DNA of 43,235 nucleotides, taken from assembly GCA_016201215.1 (NCBI GenBank), contig JACQDH010000046.1, forward strand, positions 1 to 43,235. The letters are read 5' to 3'. Source of the DNA: Acidobacteriota bacterium (GTDB lineage Bacteria > Acidobacteriota > Terriglobia > Acidiferrales > UBA7541). Every line of letters begins with the position of its first letter. The stretch's first letter is position 1. Shown here piece by piece: positions 35,833 through 43,235 of this stretch. The notes beneath the pieces were generated by a model that did not search any database, was not told the DNA's origin, and was given only the letters and a program-made list of their open reading frames with translations. The translations under genes and the position numbers were made by a program.

Positions 35833-38043
35833 ATGTGGAAGCGAATGGGATGCGCCGCTGCCCTGGCGACGCTGGGCCTGTTCTGGCCGTTAGACGCTGG
35901 CACCGAGGAGCGGCGGCCGGCTCCCGATCACCTCGATGACATCGTCGCCGTGGGCCGCGGTGCGGGCAGAATTGTGCTCGCCACGCGCGGAAAGCCATCC
36001 TCGGCCCAGCGGTGGCGTTTCCGCACCATCTCCCTGTCGCCGGAAACAGCGAAAGCCCAGGAAGTGGTGCTCTCAAGGAGCGGCACCAAGGCTGTCGTGG
36101 TTTTTCCCGGCGGCGCGGCGAGCGTGCTCGACCTGACCCAGAAGCTCGACGCCATTGTCGCGGGCCAGCCGCAGGGGGCTCAGCACCGCCTCCCCGGCCA
36201 ACTTTTCCCTGTAGCCCGTGGCGGACAAGTCTGCCTGGTGGACGATGCCGGGCAAACCAGCGCCGCGGGTTGCCGACCCGCCGCGCAGGCCGCTGTGCAT
36301 GAGGACGAGCGGGTTCTCTACGCGCTGGCCGACGGAAGCCTGCTCCTCACCGGCCCAGATCATCCGGCCGGCGTATCGCTTCCCTTCCGCGTGCCAGCCG
36401 GTACTGGATACAAACTTCTCGCCGGCCAGCGAGGAGACCGGCACGACTTTCTTGTGCTGCTCGACCAGGGCAGCGAAGTCCGTGTCGTGAATCCTGCGCG
36501 TGCCGACGGCGTCCTAGGCGCGTACAAGAGCTGGGAACTTGCCGGACTGCGCGCCGCACTCGAATTTGTCGCCGAGGAAGCGAACCCGGCCAAGCCATCG
36601 CTCTCAGACGAAACTCTTCGAGCCTCGGTGGCAAGTCTCGCCCAGCAAGCCCCGCCGGGCGCCTACGAGTGGTCCTTCTTCCGCGTGAAAGCGGAGCCAG
36701 CCCTCTACGCCCCCGTGCTCGAACTTGCGGCGAACGAGCCCGCCTATCCCAGTGATTTCGACATCTGGAAGGTATTGAATCCGATCTCTAAGGGCACTAC
36801 GCGGGAGGCGTATCAGGCAGCCTATGACACCCTGGGTCAGGAGCGCTATCGGCACTGCCGGGTCTATTTCCGCGCCACGTCCTATCCCGGCTCCTGGTTC
36901 CTGGAGTATTGGTATTACTATCCGTTCGATGAGGGCAAGCCGCATCCGCACATCCACGACTCCGAGCACATCTTCATCGAGGTGGACAAGCTGGGCGGAA
37001 CAGTGCGCGCGGTTCTGGCATCGGCGCATGGAGCCTTCGCGCCCAATAACAACTACTCGACATTTCTCCGCGGCGCGTTGCCCGTCACACTTCCCCTGTT
37101 CGCGCTCGTCGAACTCGAGAAGCACGCCATGTCCCCGGACATCGACCGCGACGGGAAGTTCACCCGCGGGGTGGATGTCAATCTGCACTGGGAGCGCTAC
37201 GACGTGTGGGGCGTCCGCGACCTCGGCAAGAAGAAAGGGCATCTGATGGAGCCCTACCGGCCCTACATGACTCTGCCGCGTAGGAAAGCGGACCGCTTCG
37301 CGCTGGCAAGCCCCGCCAGCTATTTCCCGAACCTCGAGGTTAGCGCGGAGAAAGCCACCTGTGGGCTGCTTCCCTTCCCGGTGGACCCTCCCTGCAAGGA
37401 GTGTCCGGTGGCCAACCCGGCGGGCGCCATGGCGCACCTGACCGCGCACGGCGATGCTCGCCGGCCCAAGGACATCTACAAGCCCTGGGTGCTGCCCTGG
37501 CACGAGATCCGCCTGGGACTGGGCCTGTTTGACCACGCCTCCAACAACGCGCAGCTCTACGCAGCCTACGTGACTAACCTCAAGCATTTGACCCGCGGGT
37601 CTTTCCCCTTCCCGGGGCGCCTGTCGCTCGAAGCTATGTGGTCGCCTACTTCCCAGGTTTTCACTTCTACCGCAAACGGCCAGACCATCACCACCACCCG
37701 CTTGAACGCAACCTATTTCGGGGCGCGCTATGAGCGGTTTCTGACCAACACGCAGGGCTTCTATGGCGGCTTGACTCCGCTGTTCCGGCGAAACACCATC
37801 AGCGTCACCGGTAGCGGGCCTCTTCAGTCGCGCTCCCGTTTTGAATACGAAGGGATCTGGTATCGCCTCGGCTACATTTTCGAGCTGCCCAGCCACAAGA
37901 AAGGAAACATGACGCATCACCTCGGCGCGGTCTTTCAAGGAAGGACTTTCCGTTTCGAGTGGCACGTGAGCCTGGGATTGTTTCGCCGCCACGGCCGAGA
38001 CACCTTCGGCATTCGCCCCGGCGACCGCAATCCCTACGAGTAG
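35833..38043 (+). CDS. Large secreted protein with Vps62-like segment and probable C-terminal beta-barrel
   Basis: About 736 aa from ATG 35833 (ATG 35845 or GTG 35791 are alternatives). A signal-like start (CAAALATLGLFWPLDAG) is followed by ~250 residues of beta strands without a known motif. Then comes FLEYWYYYPFDEGKPHPHIH, DSEHIFIEVDK and VRAVLASAHG, which resembles Vps62/DUF946 or NPP1-type cores where His and Asp bind a metal. After a Cys-containing link (DPPCKECPVAN) the last ~200 residues alternate short strands with Tyr/Phe/Gly, ending in FEWHVSLGLFRRHGRDTFG, which suggests an outer-membrane barrel. No enzyme role can be claimed. Confidence 0.65.
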   Translation: MWKRMGCAAALATLGLFWPLDAGTEERRPAPDHLDDIVAVGRGAGRIVLATRGKPSSAQRWRFRTISLSPETAKAQEVVLSRSGTKAVVVFPGGAASVLDLTQKLDAIVAGQPQGAQHRLPGQLFPVARGGQVCLVDDAGQTSAAGCRPAAQAAVHEDERVLYALADGSLLLTGPDHPAGVSLPFRVPAGTGYKLLAGQRGDRHDFLVLLDQGSEVRVVNPARADGVLGAYKSWELAGLRAALEFVAEEANPAKPSLSDETLRASVASLAQQAPPGAYEWSFFRVKAEPALYAPVLELAANEPAYPSDFDIWKVLNPISKGTTREAYQAAYDTLGQERYRHCRVYFRATSYPGSWFLEYWYYYPFDEGKPHPHIHDSEHIFIEVDKLGGTVRAVLASAHGAFAPNNNYSTFLRGALPVTLPLFALVELEKHAMSPDIDRDGKFTRGVDVNLHWERYDVWGVRDLGKKKGHLMEPYRPYMTLPRRKADRFALASPASYFPNLEVSAEKATCGLLPFPVDPPCKECPVANPAGAMAHLTAHGDARRPKDIYKPWVLPWHEIRLGLGLFDHASNNAQLYAAYVTNLKHLTRGSFPFPGRLSLEAMWSPTSQVFTSTANGQTITTTRLNATYFGARYERFLTNTQGFYGGLTPLFRRNTISVTGSGPLQSRSRFEYEGIWYRLGYIFELPSHKKGNMTHHLGAVFQGRTFRFEWHVSLGLFRRHGRDTFGIRPGDRNPYE

Positions 38044-38349
38044 TCTCCCGGCGCCAGTCATCAAAGGCAGAAGCCGTACCCCAGCCCGCGCGGCGATCCC
38101 TAACAGACCCGGTGGGAGACCAGGCCGCGGGGCGCTTCCAGATGAAAGGCGTTGCCGGTGTTCTCAAACCGAGCTCCCACTGGGAGGGGCTTCGGCCAAG
38201 ATTCAGTACTGTGTCAGTTTCCGAGTAGCGCGTTTATCGTCCAAATAAATCACATTGAATGTACTTTATGTGGCACAGTACTTGACAACAAGAAGCAGCG
38301 GTGTATCTTAGCGCTATCAGCCTTGCATAGGAGATGGGAGACCCCTCAC
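38044..38349. other. Intergenic stretch with inverted repeat and promoter
   Basis: Contains the inverted repeat AGTACTGTG (38205-38213) / CACAGTACT (38274-38282) and the promoter at 38282. Positions 38225-38275 are clearly AT-richer than the surroundings. No gene is visible before 38350. Confidence 0.5.
38282..38309 (+). promoter_or_regulatory. Sigma-70 promoter for the AT-richer membrane gene
   Basis: TTGACA (38282-38287), 16-base spacer, TATCTT (38304-38309). The first base of the -35 box is the last base of a perfect 9-bp inverted-repeat arm, so a repressor bound at the repeat could block it. Confidence 0.65.
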
Positions 38350-38745
38350 ATGGAAACCGCACATCCAACTCAATCACAAGGTTTTGGCAAATCACCATCT
38401 GGCCCGTTTCGAGGGCTCCTCGCCGATGCGATCCGATATTGGGAGCCACGTCGCCTTGTCTATAACTTTGTCCTCACTGCGGTCGCTGTTGTCTGGCTTG
38501 TAGCGACTTGGCCCCATTTCCGCGTGGCATTGACCCTGCCTTCGCTTCTACTCCTTGCCATTCTTGCCTTACTAGCTAATGTTTGCTACTGCGCCGCTTA
38601 CCTCGTGGACATTCCAATGCAGCGCTCATCTCTTAGCACCGTCTGGAGACGTCGACGCTGGGTACTGTGGTTGATGGGAACGCTCTTTGCAATTGTTGTG
38701 GCAAATTATTGGATCGCTGACGAGATCTATCCATCTCTCCGCTGA
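38350..38745 (+). CDS. Small three-helix membrane protein
   Basis: About 131 aa from ATG 38350. Three membrane helices are clear: LVYNFVLTAVAVVWLVATW, LTLPSLLLLAILALLANVCY and WVLWLMGTLFAIVVANYWI, joined by a short basic loop (VWRRRRW). The family is unknown to me. The gene and its leader use more A/T than the neighbours, which suggests recent arrival. It has its own promoter and stands alone before glgB. Confidence 0.7.
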   Translation: METAHPTQSQGFGKSPSGPFRGLLADAIRYWEPRRLVYNFVLTAVAVVWLVATWPHFRVALTLPSLLLLAILALLANVCYCAAYLVDIPMQRSSLSTVWRRRRWVLWLMGTLFAIVVANYWIADEIYPSLR

Positions 38746-38819
38746 TACAGGGAGGAGGCTAGTGGCGCCTGATAAGTCGGCTATCCGGAAAGTGACCCAC
38801 TACCCAAGATTCTCATGGG

Positions 38820-38848
38820 TTGGTGGGCCTGGACATGTCGGGTAGAAT
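38820..38848 (+). promoter_or_regulatory. Promoter for glgB
   Basis: TTGGTG (38820-38825), 17-base spacer, TAGAAT (38843-38848). The transcript would start near 38855, so the in-frame codons before that point cannot be the true start. Confidence 0.5.
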
Positions 38849-38879
38849 AGAAGGCGTAAGCACAGGGGGGAGCAGGGCG

Positions 38880-41231
38880 TTGGCCCAGCCCAAAGATTAC
38901 TGGGAATTGTTGCGCGCCGCCCGCATCGGCGCCGCAGCCGCCGGAGCCGCGCCTGCCAAAATTGAGATGAGTGAAGCCGAAGCCACGATGTCAGCGAAAA
39001 CTGCGGGCCTCGAGTCGGCCCTTGCGCGGGGAATGGAAAGCATCCTGCGCGGCGAGCACGCCGACCCTTTTTCGCTCCTGGGGCCGCAGCCGGTCGAAGT
39101 CAACGGTGAGAAGCGCCTGGCGATCCGCGCCCTCCTCCCGCGCGCCGCCGAAGTCTCCGTAGTCCTCCATGCCGGCGGTGCGAATTACCCGGCCGAGCGC
39201 ATTCATCGGGAGGGCTTCTTCCAGGCCGTCCTGCCCTTCACCGAGACCATCTTTGCCTCGCCGGCGTCCTATCGCCTGCGGGTGCGGAATACGGATGGCT
39301 CGAGCGAGGAGATCTACGACGCCTACGCCTTCCCGCACCTGCTGACGGATTTTGACCTGCACCTGATTGGCGAAGGCACGCACTACCAGAAGTACGAGAA
39401 GCTGGGGGCGCACGTGCGCGAGGTGGCGGGCATCCGCGGGGTGCACTTCGGTGTCTGGGCACCCAATGCGCGGCGCGTCAGCGTGGTGGGCGACTTCAAC
39501 CGCTGGGACGGCCGCCTCCACCCAATGCGCAACCGTGGCCCCTCGGGGATTTGGGAGCTGTTCCTGCCTGGTCTTAATGAAGGAGTGATTTATAAGTTCG
39601 ATATTCTATCGAACGCAAGTGGCCGCGTGACGCTCAAGGCCGACCCCTACGCCTTCTCCGCGGAGTTGCGGCCGAAGAGCGGCTCGGTCGTCGCCAACAT
39701 CGACCGTTACACCTGGGGCGACGAAGCCTGGATGGCCGCGCGCGAACAACGCAACTGGCTCTCGGCGCCCATCTCCATCTACGAAGTGCACCTGGGCGCG
39801 TGGCAGCGCGAATGGGAAGAAGGCAATCGCTGGCTGACCTACCGCGAGCTGGCCGACCGGCTGGTTCCCTACGTCAAGCAGATGGGCTACACGCACATCG
39901 AACTGCTTCCCGTGATGGAGTATCCCTTCGACGGCTCGTGGGGCTACCAGACCATCGGGTACTTCGCCGCCACCAGCCGCTACGGCACGCCCACCGACCT
40001 GATGTATTTCATCGACCGCTGCCACGAGGAAGGCATCGGCGTCTTCCTGGACTGGACGCCGGCGCATTTCCCGCGCGACGGGCACGGCCTGGCCCAGTTT
40101 GACGGCACGCACCTCTACGAGCACTCCGACCCGCGCCAGGGTGAGCATCCTGACTGGGGCACGCTGGTGTTCAACTACGGCCGTAACGAGGTGCAGAATT
40201 TTCTGCTCTCGAACGCATTGTTCTGGCTCGACAAGTACCACATGGACGGCCTGCGCGTGGACGCTGTCGCCTCCATGCTCTATCTCGATTACTCACGCAA
40301 CGAGGGCGAATGGATCCCCAACGAGTTCGGCGGCCGGGAAAACCTGGCGGCCATCGCCTTCCTGAAACGCCTGAACGAACTGGTCTACTGGCGCCACCCC
40401 GGCGCCCTGACCATCGCCGAGGAGTCCACCGCCTGGCCCGCGGTCTCCCGCCCCACCTACGTGGGCGGGTTGGGCTTCAGCCTCAAGTGGAACATGGGCT
40501 GGATGAACGACACGCTGGAGTACATGACCCGGAATCCCATTTACCGCAAGTATCACCACAACCGCTTGACCTTCTCCATGCTCTACGCCTTCACCGAGAA
40601 CTTTGTCCTGCCGCTTTCCCACGACGAGGTGGTGCACGGGAAAAGCTCCCTGCTCAACAAGATGCCCGGCGACTTGTGGCAGCAATTCGCCAACCTCCGG
40701 CTGCTCTATGGCTACTTCTACGGCCACCCGGGCAAGAAGCTGCTGTTCATGGGCGGGGAGTTCGGCCAGCGCGCGGAATGGAACCACGAGACGAGCTTGG
40801 AGTGGCACCTGCTGGAGTTCGAGTCGCACCGCGGGCTCCAGCACCTGGTCGCCGACCTGAACCGCCTCTACGCCTCCGAGCCGGCCCTGCACGAAGTCGA
40901 TTTTGACTGGCACGGCTTCGAATGGCAGGACTGCAACGACGCGGACGCCAGTGTGCTCTCATTTGTTCGCCGGGCGAAAAATCCCGAAGATTTCGTAGTG
41001 ATTGTGGCCAACTTCACGCCCGTGGTGAGGGAAAACTATCGCGTGAGCGTGCCCCGACTGGGCTTCTACCGCGAGCTGATGAATACCGATGCAGCCATCT
41101 ATGGCGGCAGCAACGCCGGCAACGCCGGCGGCGTCATGGCGGAGGCCGTGCCCTGGCTCGGCCACCCCCACTCGCTCAACCTGCGCCTGCCGCCCCTCGC
41201 CGTGCTTTTCCTCAAGCCCGAGCGCGGCTGA
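38880..41231 (+). CDS. glgB: 1,4-alpha-glucan branching enzyme
   Basis: About 783 aa from TTG 38880, with GGGGGAG seven bases upstream and a promoter at 38820-38848; ATG 38967 or 38988 are alternatives. It makes alpha-1,6 branches in glycogen (GH13). After a variable N-terminus, the glycogen-binding N1/CBM48-like modules contain [11 protein letters not shown] and [20 protein letters not shown]. The catalytic barrel has [20 protein letters not shown], the nucleophile region [17 protein letters not shown], the acid/base in [10 protein letters not shown] and the [16 protein letters not shown] motif. No glgA, glgC or glgP is in the window. Confidence 0.95.
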   Translation: MAQPKDYWELLRAARIGAAAAGAAPAKIEMSEAEATMSAKTAGLESALARGMESILRGEHADPFSLLGPQPVEVNGEKRLAIRALLPRAAEVSVVLHAGGANYPAERIHREGFFQAVLPFTETIFASPASYRLRVRNTDGSSEEIYDAYAFPHLLTDFDLHLIGEGTHYQKYEKLGAHVREVAGIRGVHFGVWAPNARRVSVVGDFNRWDGRLHPMRNRGPSGIWELFLPGLNEGVIYKFDILSNASGRVTLKADPYAFSAELRPKSGSVVANIDRYTWGDEAWMAAREQRNWLSAPISIYEVHLGAWQREWEEGNRWLTYRELADRLVPYVKQMGYTHIELLPVMEYPFDGSWGYQTIGYFAATSRYGTPTDLMYFIDRCHEEGIGVFLDWTPAHFPRDGHGLAQFDGTHLYEHSDPRQGEHPDWGTLVFNYGRNEVQNFLLSNALFWLDKYHMDGLRVDAVASMLYLDYSRNEGEWIPNEFGGRENLAAIAFLKRLNELVYWRHPGALTIAEESTAWPAVSRPTYVGGLGFSLKWNMGWMNDTLEYMTRNPIYRKYHHNRLTFSMLYAFTENFVLPLSHDEVVHGKSSLLNKMPGDLWQQFANLRLLYGYFYGHPGKKLLFMGGEFGQRAEWNHETSLEWHLLEFESHRGLQHLVADLNRLYASEPALHEVDFDWHGFEWQDCNDADASVLSFVRRAKNPEDFVVIVANFTPVVRENYRVSVPRLGFYRELMNTDAAIYGGSNAGNAGGVMAEAVPWLGHPHSLNLRLPPLAVLFLKPERG

Positions 41232-41363
41232 CCGGTCTCCCCGCGCCGCCACCGACGCCGCATACTTTTTGAGCAATCCCACTGTGCGACGACCTCCCAC
41301 ATCCGTGTCTGTTGTCGCAAGATAGAGCGGTCAATCTACGAGCGTGACTGCCCCTGAGGTGCG

Positions 41364-42593
41364 ATGCGGCTTCGGTTTGTTGTCTTCTCCCTGCTCGTCG
41401 GCGTCTGCCTTGCGGCCCTTGTGCCCGGCCTGAGTACGGGCCAGTCTCGCGCGCCCCGGAAAGCTAGAAGGGCACGTGTGGAGTCGCCAGGCATGCGCGT
41501 CCACTCGCTGAGCGTGCCCGGCCAGTGGGGCGCGGACATCTCTCCCGACGGCCGTGCGGTGGCGGTGGCCAAGCTGCACAAGGACACCTCGAGTTCGACC
41601 AAGCAGGAGGAGGTGTACGTCGAGATCGAGGTCTGGGATTTTCGCGCCAACAAGCGGTTGGCGCAGCGTGCCCTGGCCCACCGTCCGGCGGTCACCCCGG
41701 TGACCACCGAGTGGGGGCAGGTGCGCTACACGAGCGATGGCCAGAGGCTGCTGGTCTATGACGGGGAGCTGCTGAGCGTCCTGAAGGCCGCTGACCTGGA
41801 TGAGATTACGCGCATTGATCTCGGGCTGCCCGCCTGGCCGCGCGATTCGCAAGTCGTGGACTTGGCCCTGGCACGCGACGCCACCCGTCAGGTGGCTGTC
41901 CTGCTCTCCTGGGGAGGCGGCCGCGGCGGGGCGCTGCGCCTCTACAATCTGCACACCGGCAAGCTCGACCAGCAATGGGAGTGGGACCACGGCTATCCGG
42001 AGCTCGGCGCGCGCGTGGCCTGGCGCCCGGACGGCAAGCGAGTCGCGGTCACGCTCCTGCCCGTCATCCTCGGGGAGAAGATCCCCAAAGAGGAGCCCGG
42101 TCTCGAAGTGACGGACGCGGAATCCGGCCAGGTTCTGCAGCGCATCCACACGGGCTACCTGGCGGGGCCGCTGTGTTTCACCTCGGACGACAGGCTGGTG
42201 GCCGCCACGGCCGAGCCCGCTTGGACGATGTTGCTCGGGACGCACAAGATCAAAATCTGGCGCGCTTCCACGGGGCACCTTCTCCGCGAGATCGAGAGCC
42301 CGCCGAGCGGCGCGCGCGCAAGCCTGGCGCTTTCCGCAGACGAGAAGTTGTTGCTGGGCTACGTGGGGTCGGAAAAAAGCGCCACGTCACTTGCTGCGGC
42401 TGACCCCACCGAGATCACTGAGCAGAAGTTTCGCGAGTGGGATCTGGCGACCGGAAAGGTCGTCGCCACCTCGCCGAAGATGCAGCCGAACCCGGGCAAA
42501 CGAGCCCACCTGCGCATGAGCGCCAAGGGCAACCTCGTCCTTGTCTTCTGGGAATTCCCCGACAGGCCGTTACTGGTTTACGAAATCGAGTAA
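41364..42593 (+). CDS. Secreted WD40-like beta-propeller protein
   Basis: 409 aa from ATG 41364, with GAGGTG two bases upstream. A signal peptide (FVVFSLLVGVCLAALVPGL) precedes a basic linker and then about six propeller blades carrying SPDG-, RPDG- or DAESG-type turns (ISPDGRAVAVA, WRPDGKRVAVTL, TDAESGQVL, ADEKLLLGY). Such propellers usually act as binding scaffolds, so no enzymatic role is proposed. It has no clear partner; the next gene starts 102 bases later on the same strand. Confidence 0.7.
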   Translation: MRLRFVVFSLLVGVCLAALVPGLSTGQSRAPRKARRARVESPGMRVHSLSVPGQWGADISPDGRAVAVAKLHKDTSSSTKQEEVYVEIEVWDFRANKRLAQRALAHRPAVTPVTTEWGQVRYTSDGQRLLVYDGELLSVLKAADLDEITRIDLGLPAWPRDSQVVDLALARDATRQVAVLLSWGGGRGGALRLYNLHTGKLDQQWEWDHGYPELGARVAWRPDGKRVAVTLLPVILGEKIPKEEPGLEVTDAESGQVLQRIHTGYLAGPLCFTSDDRLVAATAEPAWTMLLGTHKIKIWRASTGHLLREIESPPSGARASLALSADEKLLLGYVGSEKSATSLAAADPTEITEQKFREWDLATGKVVATSPKMQPNPGKRAHLRMSAKGNLVLVFWEFPDRPLLVYEIE

Positions 42594-42694
42594 CCCCGAA
42601 AGGCAACCTTCCCGCATCGCCTGGGCGCCGCACGGTGGAACTTTTGCGTGGCGCAGCGCGTAGTCTAGGCATGAGGGACGAGGAGGGTCTGCCC

Positions 42695-43235
42695 ATGAAA
42701 CTCTCGAGAAAACAGTTGAAGCGAGTGCTGCCGGTGCTGTGGATTGCGCCGCTGGCTGCCGCGGCGGTGCTGGTCCCGGCGGCTTCCGCGCAACCTGTGC
42801 CAGCGCCGGGCCCGGAGCGCTGGCTGCACATCCGTGTGGACAGCCAGGCGGCCAAGGGTGAGATGGTGCGCATCAACGTGCCGCTCGAGCTGGCCGCAAA
42901 GGTGCTGCCGACCATCCACAATGACAAGCTGCACGACGGCAAGGTAATCATCCACGCGGCCCGCGTGCACGGCGTGGACCTACGTGCGCTGCTCGAGGCC
43001 GTGCGCAGCACGCGCGACGGCGAATTCGTCACCGTCCAGGCCACGCATGGCGACGTGAGCGTGGTGAAGCAGTCGGGCTACCTGTTGGTGCACGTGCGCG
43101 AGGACAAGGACGCGGCGAAGAAGCGCGTGGAGATCCGCGTGCCGATGAAGGTCGTCGATGCCTTGCTCTCCGCGGGCAGCAACGAGCGCGACCTGGTGGC
43201 GGCGATTCGAGCCCTGGGCGCGCAGGGCGATACCG
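42695..43235 (+). CDS. Secreted repeat protein, truncated by the window end
   Basis: Start ATG 42695 with AGGAGG eight bases upstream; the frame stays open to the last base, so the 3' end is missing (about 180 codons visible). A signal peptide (WIAPLAAAAVLVPAASA) is followed by two related units: WLHIRVDSQAAKGEMVRINV with PLELAAKVLP, then YLLVHVREDKDAAKKRVEIR with VPMKVVDALLS. Each unit pairs a strand-rich part with a short helix. The family is not known to me, but similar RVPLxLV-type repeats occur next to anti-sigma-like genes in acidobacteria (memory only). Confidence 0.7.
   Translation, partial: MKLSRKQLKRVLPVLWIAPLAAAAVLVPAASAQPVPAPGPERWLHIRVDSQAAKGEMVRINVPLELAAKVLPTIHNDKLHDGKVIIHAARVHGVDLRALLEAVRSTRDGEFVTVQATHGDVSVVKQSGYLLVHVREDKDAAKKRVEIRVPMKVVDALLSAGSNERDLVAAIRALGAQGDT

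Noticed and set aside
42637-42667. ECF-sigma promoter (GGAAC ... GTCTA) before the last gene
   Set aside because: The 19-base spacing after GGAACTT is several bases too long for known ECF promoters, and no sigma factor gene is nearby.

Overview
The window reads as a GC-rich bacterial chromosome, most likely an acidobacterium. This is an inference from overall gene style: secretin fused to a cohesin-like domain, small 'conserved acidobacterial' proteins, dispersed GGATTCCTCG...CGGAATGAC-type intergenic repeats. No 16S or ribosomal genes are present to prove it. Promoters of the TTGACA-17-TAGAAT kind are readable at several genes.

Core left part (1-12350): metG and larC (minus strand) share a strong promoter that is back to back with the argS promoter; then trkA, pepA and smpB (minus strand). 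smpB diverges from a three-gene secretion/pilus operon: a lipoprotein secretin with a cohesin-like tail and two GspG-like pseudopilins. A perfect 8+1+8 palindrome sits between the two divergent -35 boxes.

Integrated element (about 12690-20255): an initiator tRNA-fMet gene (12660-12736) is followed by a 7.5-kb element bounded by an exact 47-bp direct repeat of the tRNA 3' part. All element genes lie on the minus strand and are tightly packed. From attR to attL they are: an HTH/excisionase-like protein, an intact XerC/D-type recombinase, a Cys4 zinc-ribbon protein, a HTH-coiled-coil protein with internal tandem repeats, a frameshifted small gene, two small proteins with related acidic C-termini (one membrane anchored and split by a UUU-UGA frameshift), an unknown protein, a SpoVG-like protein, a structured non-coding stretch, a HUH rolling-circle replication initiator whose start lies in a perfect 15-bp hairpin, and a tyrosine integrase broken by one in-frame TGA beside the tRNA. 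This combination (tRNA integration plus HUH replication, no recognisable capsid, Zot or conjugation gene) is the most interesting system in the window. I know of no described family that matches it, but I could not search.

Right part (20426-43235): a small conserved protein next to attR; an S9 peptidase, RND pump and membrane-fusion lipoprotein (minus); a membrane sensor with PAS, GAF and GGDEF domains; a DUF72 protein; two small membrane/secreted proteins; gamma-glutamyltransferase; a DinB-like protein; a large secreted Vps62-like protein with a probable beta-barrel tail; an AT-richer three-TM protein with its own promoter and inverted repeat; glgB; a secreted WD40-like protein; and a truncated secreted repeat protein at the window edge.

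All functional calls are from reading motifs; no database search was possible.
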